Counted from the stretch's first letter, positions 45,115-53,680 are shown. The stretch: 64,000 bases of DNA from Nitrospirota bacterium (GCA_021789935.1 JAJYIR010000002.1:62001-126000); one strand, 5' to 3'. Program-made: numbers and translations. The notes: generated by a model not told the origin, from the letters alone.

Positions 45115-46584
45115 TCAGTTTTCCAGGCCTTCCGTTTTGTAATTGCGCGAATTCATGCCCCCCGGGAGTGGAAATTGAAGCTCGAAATGGGCGCCCTTTC
45201 CAGACCCGGCGAGCCTTATTTCCCCGTGGTGGGTCAGCATTATCTTATAAACGGTGGCAAGCCCCAAACCGCTACCCTCATTTTTCGTGGTAAAGAACGG
45301 CTGGAATATGCTGGAGGCGATCTTTTCAGGTACACCCGGCCCGGTGTCCATCACATGGACCCTGAGCCACTCGCCTGAGAGCTCATACTCCACCGTGATA
45401 GTGCCGCCGCCCGTCATCGCCTGTATGGCGTTTATGAACAGGTTCATGAATACCTGCTTCAAAAGCGCCGGGTCGCACATTATCTGCATTCCGGGGGCCC
45501 CTGCGCTTTTTACCTTAACGCCGGCCTCCTCCAGGTCCGTTTCGAGCAGTTCCGCCACTTTGTCAACTATTTCTTTCAAGTGGCAAAGTCTGGGCATGGG
45601 CGACGGTATCCTGGAGAACCTGAGATACTCGTCAGCCATTATCATCATCTCCAGGGACTCATCTTTTATGATATCTATATATTCCTTTATTTCGGGTTGG
45701 CTGTTGGCCTTGCCTATCTCGGAGGCGGCGCCCCGGATGGCATAGAGGCTGTTGCGCATCTCGTGCGCTATCTGCGCGGACATCTGCCCGACTGCGGCCA
45801 TACATGTAAGCTTCTCTTTTTCCTCCGACATCTTCCTGAATTCCTTGAGATATTTTTTCAGGTTCCCGATCATTTGCTGGAATGCCTGCCGCAGTTGCAC
45901 CGACTCGTCCCTTGCCGAACGGTCATACAGATTTGCGTCGCCAAAGGTTATCTCCTTCTCGAACGCCTCCACCTCCTTTACAAGCCTTGCCATGGGTTTG
46001 GCAAGGATGGAGGAAACGATAAAAGAGCCCCCTATGCCGGCAGCAAATATCAAAAAAGAAAGATAGACAAGCTCAACCCTGGTTTTCCTGAATTCCTTGC
46101 CCGGGCGGTTTCTTTTAGCAAAATCGATCCGGATGGCCCCCAGCACATCGCCACCGGCGCTGACAGGCAAAAAAATCCGTGAACCATCATATCCGTCATC
46201 CTGCGGGGGCAGCCCGGTGGCCTGAAACCGCTTGTATGCGTCCGGGGCAGTCTGACCTATCTCCCGCAAGTTGCCGGACAGCACTATTATTCCCCTCCTG
46301 TCCACCGCCGTTACGTTCTTTACCCCGGAGGTCAGCTTCAACTGCCTCACCTGTTCCAGCAGGGGGCCGTAATCCCTGGATATCATCGCATCAGAGGCGG
46401 AGCCCGCAAGTTTTTCGGCGATGCTGTCGTGGAACTGCCTCAACTGCAAGGCCATGTTCTTACGCGCGGTGGAAAGCACTACCAGGCTTACGGAAAGGTA
46501 TATCAGCGATATCATCAGCATCATATAAAGGATGCCTTTCGTCCTGATGCTGGTCCGCTCGTGCAGTTGGCGCAATATCTTCAT
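45115..46584 (-). CDS. Membrane sensor histidine kinase, partner of the 43768 regulator
   Basis: 489 residues. Two membrane helices (about 17-38 and 172-192) bound a periplasmic domain of about 130 residues (VTAVDRRGIIVLSGN suggests a PAS/Cache-like fold). HAMP follows, then HisKA with His274 in QIAHEMRNSLYAIRGAASE, and HATPase_c (DTGPGVP, GSGLGLATVYK). It overlaps the PhnD-like gene by four bases. The binding protein probably presents a ligand to its periplasmic domain. Confidence 0.92.
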   Translation of the reverse strand: MKILRQLHERTSIRTKGILYMMLMISLIYLSVSLVVLSTARKNMALQLRQFHDSIAEKLAGSASDAMISRDYGPLLEQVRQLKLTSGVKNVTAVDRRGIIVLSGNLREIGQTAPDAYKRFQATGLPPQDDGYDGSRIFLPVSAGGDVLGAIRIDFAKRNRPGKEFRKTRVELVYLSFLIFAAGIGGSFIVSSILAKPMARLVKEVEAFEKEITFGDANLYDRSARDESVQLRQAFQQMIGNLKKYLKEFRKMSEEKEKLTCMAAVGQMSAQIAHEMRNSLYAIRGAASEIGKANSQPEIKEYIDIIKDESLEMMIMADEYLRFSRIPSPMPRLCHLKEIVDKVAELLETDLEEAGVKVKSAGAPGMQIMCDPALLKQVFMNLFINAIQAMTGGGTITVEYELSGEWLRVHVMDTGPGVPEKIASSIFQPFFTTKNEGSGLGLATVYKIMLTHHGEIRLAGSGKGAHFELQFPLPGGMNSRNYKTEGLEN

Positions 46585-47450
46585 GGATTAGACATGCCTT
46601 TTTCCTCTCTGTCTTTTTTAAGGAGGGCCCTTACAAGGTCATAATCTTTGTCGCGGACCCTTGACAGCCCGTCCGCGCCCGGCTCTATGCCGCCCAGCAC
46701 ATCCTCCGGGTTTTTGAGGCTGTTTACAAGCAGCATGGCTTTCTCGACCTCACGCAGGAGCCGCCCGTCAAGACCTCCCCTTGCGGCAAAAAGATATTGG
46801 GAAATAGGTAGTGAGACACCTATCACCCTTAGTCCTTTGTCCAAATAGGGTTTGGCCGTCTCCTCGGAGACTCCCGTTGCGTCGAACAGCCTTGCCATGA
46901 CCGCAAGGACCGCGCTCTCATCCGACCCCAGCCTGACGACATCCATGAAGTCGCCCTTGCTAATGCCGGCTTTCCGGAGGATGAAATCCGGGAGCAGCCC
47001 CGAACCGGGACAATAATACCTCCCGTATACAAAGGTTCTGCCAAAAAGATCGGAGACCTTTTTAATGCCGGAATCATTCCGCACGAGAATAACGCTCCTG
47101 TAAACGGAGCTGCCATTGACGCGCAGTTTCGCCAGCGGCACAATCGGCATAAGCTTTGAAGCCTGGCAATAAAGAGACGGGCAGAGAAAAGCCAGGTCGG
47201 CTTCGCCCTTTTCCAGGCTGGTTATGATCTCGCTCCGTTTTTTTGCGACTCTGAGTTCCACGGGAATTCCCAGGCGGGTTTCCAGGTACCGCTTGAAGGG
47301 CAGGAACCTCCCGTACATTACCGAAGGAGAGTCCAGGGGCATCAGCAGCAGGGTCAATTTTCGCTTCGCAAATGCCGGAGGGGCAGCCACCAGGACGAAC
47401 ATCGCGGACAGGAGAAAGAACCTTTTTAGAAGGGAGAAATATCTATCCAT
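46581..47450 (-). CDS. PhnD-like periplasmic substrate-binding protein
   Basis: 289 residues with a signal peptide (about 1-28). A phosphonate/sulfur-oxyanion type fold: LTLLLMPLDSPSVMYGRFLPFKRYLETRLGIPVEL, then RSEIITSLEKGEADLAFLCPS and VRNDSGIKKVSDLFGRTFVYG. The sensor domains of the tetrathionate sensor TtrS and thiosulfate sensor ThsS are of this fold, but there they are fused to the kinase. Here it is separate and overlaps the kinase gene by four bases; no ABC transporter permease or ATPase is nearby, so sensing rather than import is likely. Confidence 0.85.
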   Translation of the reverse strand: MDRYFSLLKRFFLLSAMFVLVAAPPAFAKRKLTLLLMPLDSPSVMYGRFLPFKRYLETRLGIPVELRVAKKRSEIITSLEKGEADLAFLCPSLYCQASKLMPIVPLAKLRVNGSSVYRSVILVRNDSGIKKVSDLFGRTFVYGRYYCPGSGLLPDFILRKAGISKGDFMDVVRLGSDESAVLAVMARLFDATGVSEETAKPYLDKGLRVIGVSLPISQYLFAARGGLDGRLLREVEKAMLLVNSLKNPEDVLGGIEPGADGLSRVRDKDYDLVRALLKKDREEKGMSNP

Positions 47451-47472
47451 TTTTTCGAATATTATAAAGGGG

Positions 47473-47501
47473 GTATCCCGGGATTTTCAAACCCGGGATA
47501 C
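47473..47501. other. Perfect hairpin between soxB and the PhnD-like gene
   Basis: GTATCCCGGG (47473-47482) pairs with CCCGGGATAC (47492-47501), loop of nine bases. No T-run follows on the minus strand, so it may protect or separate the sox and sensor messages rather than terminate fully. Confidence 0.55.
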
Positions 47502-47521
47502 GTTGTCAACCAAAGACTGCC

Positions 47522-49192
47522 TCACGCCACGAGCGTCTGATTTTCATTATGTATGCTTATTGTTTTCTTCCGCTTGATATAGTCTGTAACTATATCATAG
47601 ACGGGCGGCCCGGACTGGCCTGCCATTGAGGCCCAGCCGGCCATCGTGTATTCCTTGCCGGGCTCCACGAGCTTGCCTCGCACCTTCAGGTCCTGGATCC
47701 TCCGGCCCACAGGCCTTTCGGCGTACAGGCTGTATTCCAGCCCCTTTGACCTTACCATGTCGCCGCCCTGCTGCATGTAAGGGTCCGGGTTGAACAGGTT
47801 ATCCGCTACGTCCTCAAGTACGTTCTTCAGCGTGCTGCCCTTCATGGTGGATTTGTATGTGTTCGGATATGTAATGGCCGTTTGCGAATAGACGTCCTCT
47901 GTGGTTATGGGACCGGCAGGCACCGTCCCGCCCCATCTGAAACCGGGGGAAAGCGCAAACTCCACGTCGTAGTGCTCCGTCAGGGCATCACATATCAGAT
48001 TGTCGAAGGTCCCGTCCATGTTGCCTCGCCTGTAGAGCAATGTCTCCGTATGCCCCAGCACCTCCCCAAGCTTTTCTTTATAAGGGGCCCGAAGGTCCTC
48101 GACCAATTTTTCCATTTCCGGGTCCGGCTCGATCATCCCCGATATGACCGGTATGAGCCTGAAAGAATAGCTTTGTATGGCCCTGTTCTTCACCTGGAGA
48201 TCCAGCCTCGAAACGAATTTGCCGTAACAGCCGGAATTTATGACAAGCGTCTTGCCCACTGTTACAGGCCTTGGCACGCCGTCATGCGTATGCCCGCCCA
48301 TGATCACGTCTATCCCTTTGACCCGGCTGGCCATTTTCTTGTCCACATCCATGCCATTATGGGAAATTACGACTATGAGGTCCGCCTTCTTCTCTCTAAG
48401 CTCATCCACAATACTCTGCATATGCCCATCTTTTATGCCGAAAGACCAGTCCGGGATAAACCTCCTGGGGTTGGCTATGGGAGTGTACGGGAACGCCTGC
48501 CCAATGACGGCAACAGCCATCCCGCCCACCTGTTTAATGACATATGGTTTGAATACCGGGTCTCCCCAGGTGGCATCGTTCACGTTCTGGGCGACGAAGG
48601 GGAAATTCATTTTTTTTATCAGCTCCTTAAGGCGGTCCTGGCCATAGGTAAACTCCCAATGCCCGGTCATGACCTCGCAGCCAAGCTTGTTCATGGCTGT
48701 GACCATGTCTTCGCCCTTCGTCCAGAGACTTGTGGCAGACCCCTGGACGGTATCGCCTCCGTCAATGTGGAGTACCTTCCCGGGCCTTTCCGCCCTGATG
48801 CGCTTTATCAAGGTGGCCATATATGCGAAACCGCCCACTTTTCCGTATTCCCGGGCGAGCCTGGCATAATCGTCACAGGTATACGCGTAAGCCTCCGGGG
48901 TGTCCGGCCTGTACCCGTAATATTTGAGAAAGGCCTTGCCCGTGATATGTGGAGGCTGTCCCTTATCTTCACCCACTCCGATATTCGTATCGGGTTCCCT
49001 GTAGAAAACCGGGACAAGCTGGGCGTGCGTATCCGTTGTATGCACCAGCGTCAGGTTCCCCTCACCTGAAAAGCTGAAAAGATTCCTGGGATTCAGGGAC
49101 TTCGCGAGCGCCTCAGGTGTAAGCGAGGCGAAAGCGGCGCCCCCGGCCGCCAGCGACAGCATTTGAATGAATTTCCGCCTTGTTATGCTCAT
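47522..49192 (-). CDS. soxB: SoxB thiosulfohydrolase
   Basis: 556 residues. Twin-arginine-type signal (MSITRRKFIQMLSLAAGGAA), then a dimetal phosphoesterase domain of the 5'-nucleotidase family: HTTDTHAQLVPVFYREPDTN, HIDGGDTVQGSATSL, GHWEFTYG, VISHNGMDVD and MGGHTHDG supply the metal ligands. The C-terminal domain follows. SoxB hydrolyses sulfate from the thiosulfonate on SoxY. It lies 28 bases after soxA. Confidence 0.95.
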   Translation of the reverse strand: MSITRRKFIQMLSLAAGGAAFASLTPEALAKSLNPRNLFSFSGEGNLTLVHTTDTHAQLVPVFYREPDTNIGVGEDKGQPPHITGKAFLKYYGYRPDTPEAYAYTCDDYARLAREYGKVGGFAYMATLIKRIRAERPGKVLHIDGGDTVQGSATSLWTKGEDMVTAMNKLGCEVMTGHWEFTYGQDRLKELIKKMNFPFVAQNVNDATWGDPVFKPYVIKQVGGMAVAVIGQAFPYTPIANPRRFIPDWSFGIKDGHMQSIVDELREKKADLIVVISHNGMDVDKKMASRVKGIDVIMGGHTHDGVPRPVTVGKTLVINSGCYGKFVSRLDLQVKNRAIQSYSFRLIPVISGMIEPDPEMEKLVEDLRAPYKEKLGEVLGHTETLLYRRGNMDGTFDNLICDALTEHYDVEFALSPGFRWGGTVPAGPITTEDVYSQTAITYPNTYKSTMKGSTLKNVLEDVADNLFNPDPYMQQGGDMVRSKGLEYSLYAERPVGRRIQDLKVRGKLVEPGKEYTMAGWASMAGQSGPPVYDIVTDYIKRKKTISIHNENQTLVA

Positions 49193-49220
49193 TAGTCCTC
49201 CTTATGCATGCTTTGCCCTC

Positions 49221-50051
49221 TTACATCCTGAACCCGGGGACTTCCACCGGCAAACCGTTGGCCTGATAAGTAAGGTACAGTTCCAGGTCGCGATATGTCT
49301 CGCATTGAAAAGGCAGCGGCTTGGCCCTTACTTTCTTGTTGCACCCTTTGAACCGTTTTTGAAGTGATCCGGTTTTGCCCCATTTCAACCTGTAGCCCGG
49401 CCAATGGTCTGCGTGGTGCCTGTTGTTTGACAAGAGGTTCGCCCGTATCATGTGTCCGGCATACTTCACATGGCAGATGGCGCAGCTCATGTTCAATTGT
49501 CCCTGCCGCTTGTAATAATAGGCCTCTCCCGCTTTGTAGAAGGGCCTGGCCGGACCGTCTATGCTCACTTTTATCGGCACCCCGTTTGAGAGCGATTTCA
49601 CATAAAGCTCCAGCGCCAGCTGGTCGTGCGATTCATATTTCAGTTCCGGGGCGCCCATATTGTCCTTCCGGCACCTGTTTATCTGGAGCGCCACCGTGTT
49701 TATGCCCTTTATCGAAGGATCATACTTTGGATAAGTGGCAGCGACACCCTTCAGTTTTTCGCCGTTTTCGCCGTGGCAACTGGCGCAGGACTTGCCCGCA
49801 CTGCCGTCAACCTTTTTAAAAAGGTCTTTGCCGTCATCCAGCACGAAGTCTGCGGGGTTGCCCTGCTGGGCCATCTGCTCGGTGAATTTGCCGTATACCG
49901 CGTTGTATCTTTTTTCGTACTCCCTGGTAGATATGTTCTGCTTGTATTCCTTTATACCGGAACCAGCCCCTCCGGCAAATGCGCCGCCGGCGGCAACCGC
50001 TCCCGCCGCAAATACCAATATGAAAAAATAAAAACACCTTCGCATCCCCAT
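49221..50051 (-). CDS. soxA: SoxA cytochrome c subunit of the SoxAX complex
   Basis: 276 residues. Signal peptide, then two heme motifs CASCH (about 88-92) and CAICH (about 191-195), making it the diheme form of SoxA. The active-site cysteine is in KRFKGCNKKVRAKPLP near the C-terminus, in the usual position. With SoxX it couples thiosulfate oxidatively to the SoxY swinging-arm cysteine in the periplasm. Confidence 0.94.
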   Translation of the reverse strand: MGMRRCFYFFILVFAAGAVAAGGAFAGGAGSGIKEYKQNISTREYEKRYNAVYGKFTEQMAQQGNPADFVLDDGKDLFKKVDGSAGKSCASCHGENGEKLKGVAATYPKYDPSIKGINTVALQINRCRKDNMGAPELKYESHDQLALELYVKSLSNGVPIKVSIDGPARPFYKAGEAYYYKRQGQLNMSCAICHVKYAGHMIRANLLSNNRHHADHWPGYRLKWGKTGSLQKRFKGCNKKVRAKPLPFQCETYRDLELYLTYQANGLPVEVPGFRM

Positions 50052-50072
50052 GCCTCCTTGTTTCCCCGCGCC

Positions 50073-50399
50073 TCAGCGGGGGGTTATCTGGACTGATTGC
50101 TGGTAAACCCCTCCTTTGTTGTCCTTATAAACGATCTTGAGGGGGGCCGTCTTGTCTGCCTTCAGGTAAAAGGATATAAACGGGTTGGCGCTGATCCCAT
50201 AGCTCCAGTCGCAGTGCGTGACCCTTTCATTCCCGTAAAATATATCAACGTCGTTTATGTAATACGCAGGTATGATCTGTCCGGCCTTGTTCTTAATCAG
50301 ACCGGTATCCATCGGATGGCTTACAAGCGCCATCACGGGTATCACCTCACCCTTCCTTATGGTGCCGGGCACCCTTATCTTTATCCTCCCTACTACCAT
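50073..50399 (-). CDS. soxZ: SoxZ sulfur-carrier chaperone
   Basis: 108 residues, Ig-like fold: GRIKIRVPGTIRKGEVIPVMALVSHPMDTG, VTHCDWSYGISANPFISFYL, and KIVYKDNKGGVYQQSVQITP. SoxZ pairs with SoxY to form the periplasmic carrier. A 65-base gap separates it from soxY; it precedes soxA by 21 bases. Confidence 0.95.
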   Translation of the reverse strand: MVVGRIKIRVPGTIRKGEVIPVMALVSHPMDTGLIKNKAGQIIPAYYINDVDIFYGNERVTHCDWSYGISANPFISFYLKADKTAPLKIVYKDNKGGVYQQSVQITPR

Positions 50400-50464
50400 G
50401 TCGAAGACCTCCTTTTATTCCTTTTTCCTGCCAGATTTTTTCCGTGCCCTTTTTTGCATCGCGC

Positions 50465-50959
50465 CTATCCGCCGCATCCCCCGATAGTCACCTTGACCGG
50501 CTTTATCGCGCCGTAGAGCTGTCCCCTGCTGGTCTCCAGGATCGCGCGCACATTAGAGGTCTTCCTCATCTTTATCCTCATGGCAAACATCGCCTTCCCG
50601 TTTGCGGGCGTAAGCTCGATGCCCGCTATATAGGGCTCGGGGTTGCCGTCCGCGTACACATTTATCTTTTTTACGTAATCATTATTGTTCATCGGCAAGT
50701 CGGAAGTGATGGTCAGGGGGACAACGGCCCCGTTTTCCGCGATTATCGGCGCGTTAATGGTGACGTGAGACATGCTCACTTTTCTGTTGCCGAACTGCCT
50801 TTTCAGCACCTCGTTTATATTTTCTCCCTTAACGGCGGCCAATGCAGGCCTCACGAGCGGGGGGAAAGCGCCCGCCGCCAAAAACATCGCGCCGGCAACT
50901 CCCGCTGATTTGATAAAAGTCCTCCTGGTGAGCGCCGGTCCCTTATCTTCCTGCTCCAT
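50465..50959 (-). CDS. soxY: SoxY sulfur-carrier protein
   Basis: 164 residues. Twin-arginine-type signal (TRRTFIKSAGVAG...), then an Ig-like domain, and the C-terminal swinging arm ending VTIGGCGG, whose Cys carries the oxidised sulfur intermediates. It overlaps soxX by 17 bases. Confidence 0.96.
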   Translation of the reverse strand: MEQEDKGPALTRRTFIKSAGVAGAMFLAAGAFPPLVRPALAAVKGENINEVLKRQFGNRKVSMSHVTINAPIIAENGAVVPLTITSDLPMNNNDYVKKINVYADGNPEPYIAGIELTPANGKAMFAMRIKMRKTSNVRAILETSRGQLYGAIKPVKVTIGGCGG

Positions 50960-51353
50960 CGTGTTCGCCTCCTTTCAAGATTTTTTTATCATTAAGGCTC
51001 AAGAGATAATCGACAACGTCATCAATCTGCTGGCTGGTCAGTATCTTGTTGGCCCCGAAAGGCGGCATTATGGTGTCCGGCATGAATTTCCTTTCATCCC
51101 ACACCCTCTCCCGCAACATTTCCCTGTCCTTTTCGGAGTAGTTCTTCATGGCCTCGATAAGATTCGGCCCGACATCCCCCGGGAATTCCATCCCGGGCAC
51201 CACATGGCATGCCGCGCAGTTGCCGAGTTTTTTCGTGTCGACGACTTTTTTGCCGGCTTCCGCGCTGCCTCCGGCCAGCACGGCGGTTGGCAGGGTCAAA
51301 AAAGTCAAAAACGCAAACGTCAGACCCAGAGCCGCAATTTTACTGGTTCTCAT
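50943..51353 (-). CDS. soxX: SoxX cytochrome c subunit
   Basis: 136 residues. Signal peptide (about 1-28), one heme motif CAACH in LGNCAACHVVPGMEFPGDVGPNL, and the distal Met in KFMPDTIMPPFGANKILT. Accepts electrons in the SoxAX complex. Single c-type heme; overlaps soxY. Confidence 0.95.
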   Translation of the reverse strand: MRTSKIAALGLTFAFLTFLTLPTAVLAGGSAEAGKKVVDTKKLGNCAACHVVPGMEFPGDVGPNLIEAMKNYSEKDREMLRERVWDERKFMPDTIMPPFGANKILTSQQIDDVVDYLLSLNDKKILKGGEHDGAGR

Positions 51354-51389
51354 TCCCCTCTCCTCCTTTCTTTTTAAAAAAACTTGCCT

Positions 51390-51806
51390 CTATTTTGCGC
51401 AAAAAAGGCTTTTGATTCCCACACGATGGCAAACAAGGTCCTTGAAATCCTCTTTTGTCACCACACCCGGTATTCTAAGCAGTTCCTTGTTTCCGGGGCC
51501 TATGAAAATAAGAGTGGGGACCCCAAAGACCCCATATCTTCTCTTGAGCCCGGTCCCGGCCAGTCCTTCCCCGTCCAGTTTCTCCGTCCCGTAAACATTT
51601 ATTTTTTCCACACTGATATTATTCTGAAAGATTTTTTTTATCGATGGGTCATAGATCACATCATCCATCATTTTGCACCACTTGCAATTATCCCTGTAGA
51701 AAAAAAGCAGCCGGAGGTTTTTCCCGGACGCACCGTATGCGGACGCCGCAGCCGAGGTCATCACGAGCAGGCAAAAAATCAAAATGGCGGATTTCTTCAT
51801 TTCCAT
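51390..51806 (-). CDS. soxW: SoxW-like periplasmic thioredoxin
   Basis: 138 residues from MEMKKSAI. Signal peptide (ILIFCLLVMTSAAASAYG), then a thioredoxin fold with the active site FFYRDNCKWCKMMDD (CKWC) and cis-proline in GVPTLIFIGPGNKELLRIPG. Thioredoxin-like proteins of sox clusters keep SoxY or its arm reduced. ATG at 51806 and ATG at 51800 are both possible; neither has a clear ribosome binding site. The -24/-12 promoter 22 bases upstream would start at about 51804, so translation may be nearly leaderless from 51800, or the promoter may not be used. Confidence 0.82.
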   Translation of the reverse strand: MEMKKSAILIFCLLVMTSAAASAYGASGKNLRLLFFYRDNCKWCKMMDDVIYDPSIKKIFQNNISVEKINVYGTEKLDGEGLAGTGLKRRYGVFGVPTLIFIGPGNKELLRIPGVVTKEDFKDLVCHRVGIKSLFCAK

Positions 51807-51814
51807 AAAAGAAA

Positions 51815-51830
51815 TGCAAAATACATGCCC
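51815..51830 (-). promoter_or_regulatory. Sigma-54 (-24/-12) promoter-like site before the sox operon
   Basis: GGGCATGTATTTTGCA on the minus strand, GG (51829-51828), ten bases, GC (51817-51816). It resembles the yeeE promoter. The predicted start (about 51804) falls at the soxW start codon, which weakens it unless translation is leaderless. Confidence 0.5.
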
Positions 51831-51866
51831 ATACAACCTCGCAAAAAAGCACACCGTTGTCCCTTT

Positions 51867-51911
51867 TTGCACAATTTGGCCTCTTTTTATGTGCAATTCA
51901 GAACATTTCTG
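51867..51911. promoter_or_regulatory. Inverted repeats upstream of the sox promoter
   Basis: CAGAA-CAT-TTCTG (51899-51911) is a dyad sharing TTCAGAA with the yeeE enhancer at 43682. A second inverted repeat, TTGCACA/TGTGCAA (51867-51873 and 51890-51896), is next to it; TGCACAA also lies next to the yeeE site. Both are within the spacing expected for an enhancer. Confidence 0.5.
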
Positions 51912-51975
51912 TCCATCATAAGCGGAAGTCATTTTTGTGGCAGGCACAAAAGCAGGCAGCAGCGGAAGAGGCGGA

Positions 51976-52926
51976 TCAGATCAGTTCGCAGTCCGCATGG
52001 ATAAAAAAGTGGTCCGAGGCCCTTCGGGCCACCGGCCACCAGGAGGTGCCTCCGGGGCTGAAGACGTGGAATTCCTTCAAGATGAACCGCCGCTTTGACG
52101 GCAATATATAATCAAGTCTTGCCGTAAGCAATCCGGATTTGTCGGCCCCTGGCCAGCCGGCGCCACCTTCCTCAAGGAATGTCTTTTCATTCGTCCCGGG
52201 CCTTATGAGATTTTCGTTTTCAAGGAGGTCCTTTATCACCTCGCAAGTGCCGACCCCCGCCTCCGGGTCCGTGTTGAGGTCTCCCATTACAACAAACGGC
52301 TCGTCCGCCAAAAGGGCTGAAACGCCATGCATGTCCTGCCCGCTTATATATCTTTCCAGGAAACGGAGCTGGTCGGCGTTTCTCCTGAAGTTCATTTGAT
52401 TTCTGAGGGGAACGGTCGGATGGAGCAGGACAAAATGCACCGCCGTTTTGTCTATCTCAATGGGTATGTCCAGGAACACAGTGCTCCAAAGCGGAAAACT
52501 TTCCGGGCATTCCGCCTCATCGCAATAATCCGGAGACATTGCCCTCCATGGCACATCCTTGTAATTTTTGATGGCCCCGAAATCCATCCTGTGCCTGCTC
52601 AGGCAGGCTATCCCGTACTGCCCCTTGAAACGTCCAAATCCTTTGTAGTCGAAAGGGGGAGGGAAACCGGCCGGGACCCCGGAGTTCGTTTCCCCGATAT
52701 GGAAAAAGGGATAATCAACCGGGGCCTCTCCCTTATGGAGAAAATTTTCCACAAAAGTGCGTGGGGCAGCCGGGTCCGCTTCCATCTCATTTATTGAAAG
52801 CACATCGGGGGCGAATCTTTTTATTATTTTTGCGGCCGCCACAGCCTGGAGGTTTCCCGGGTCCCGGAGTTTATCCATCGTCAGGTCCCTTATATTGAAC
52901 TGGCCGAACCGCACAGGCGTAGGCAT
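51976..52926 (-). CDS. Endonuclease/exonuclease/phosphatase (EEP) family protein
   Basis: 316 residues, no signal peptide. Typical EEP features: RFGQFNIRDLT, SINEMEAD (the metal-binding Glu), HFVLLHPTVP, FVVMGDLNTDPEAG, LDYILPSKR and ASDHFFIHADCE (the catalytic His). Substrate cannot be told: DNA, RNA or phosphoester. It ends about 170 bases before soxW and is likely transcribed separately. Confidence 0.88.
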   Translation of the reverse strand: MPTPVRFGQFNIRDLTMDKLRDPGNLQAVAAAKIIKRFAPDVLSINEMEADPAAPRTFVENFLHKGEAPVDYPFFHIGETNSGVPAGFPPPFDYKGFGRFKGQYGIACLSRHRMDFGAIKNYKDVPWRAMSPDYCDEAECPESFPLWSTVFLDIPIEIDKTAVHFVLLHPTVPLRNQMNFRRNADQLRFLERYISGQDMHGVSALLADEPFVVMGDLNTDPEAGVGTCEVIKDLLENENLIRPGTNEKTFLEEGGAGWPGADKSGLLTARLDYILPSKRRFILKEFHVFSPGGTSWWPVARRASDHFFIHADCELI

Positions 52927-53010
52927 TACATAAAAATATCAGAAAACATGCGGCGTGTCATACAAATACCCACCCGGCCGCGTTATGTGTTAAACTTCAC
53001 TATAGCCATC

Positions 53011-53661
53011 ATGAACACCGCCGGAAGCAGAGATTTCAACAAGGAAGCCGCCCAGTGGGACCAGGACCAAAGAAGGGTAAAGCTGGCCTCGGACGTTGCC
53101 GCTGCGATTATCCGTGAGGTCTCTCCTACACGGGATATGGACGCGCTGGATTTCGGATGCGGCACAGGCCTTGTCACGCTCCATCTCCAGCCCCTGGTAA
53201 AAACCATGACCGCGGTAGACAGCTCCAGCGGCATGCTGGGGGTCCTGGAAGAAAAGCTAAAAATCCGGAACATCAGCAATGTAAACCCCGTTTTTATCGA
53301 TTTTGAAAGTGGGGCACATCTGCGGAAACCTATCGTTGAAGGCAAGAAATTCCACCTGCTCGTAAGCAGCATGACTATGCATCACGTGCCCGATACCGCC
53401 GTGCTTCTGCGCATGTGGCATGATCTGCTTTTGCCGGAAGGCCTCATCTGCGCCGCGGACCTGGATGCCGAGGACGGCTCATTCCACGGGGACAACACGG
53501 GCGTCTACCATTTTGGCTTCGAGCGCGCAAAGCTGATGGAGCTGATGCGGCGGGCCGGTTTCAAAAACCTCCGGGACTCAACTGCCTCCACCATGGTAAA
53601 AGAGGTGGAAGGCAAAAGCCGGGAGTTCACGGTCTTTCTGATAACAGGAAGAAAGTCTTAA
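53011..53661 (+). CDS. Class I SAM-dependent methyltransferase
   Basis: 216 residues. AMT-type N-terminus FNKEAAQWDQDQRRVKLA, then motif I LDFGCGTGLVTLHL, MTMHHVPDTAVLLRMWHDLL, and the C-terminal strand with EFTVFLITGRK. The start at ATG 53011 is preferred over 52948 because FNKEAA follows at the usual distance, but no clear ribosome binding site is seen. Substrate unknown. Confidence 0.85.
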   Translation: MNTAGSRDFNKEAAQWDQDQRRVKLASDVAAAIIREVSPTRDMDALDFGCGTGLVTLHLQPLVKTMTAVDSSSGMLGVLEEKLKIRNISNVNPVFIDFESGAHLRKPIVEGKKFHLLVSSMTMHHVPDTAVLLRMWHDLLLPEGLICAADLDAEDGSFHGDNTGVYHFGFERAKLMELMRRAGFKNLRDSTASTMVKEVEGKSREFTVFLITGRKS

Positions 53662-53680
53662 AAGAAAAGGATTTTCTTAT

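Noticed and set aside
47882-49069. 395-residue plus-strand frame opposite soxB
   Set aside because: Antisense to a full-length SoxB with metal-binding motifs; no family resemblance.
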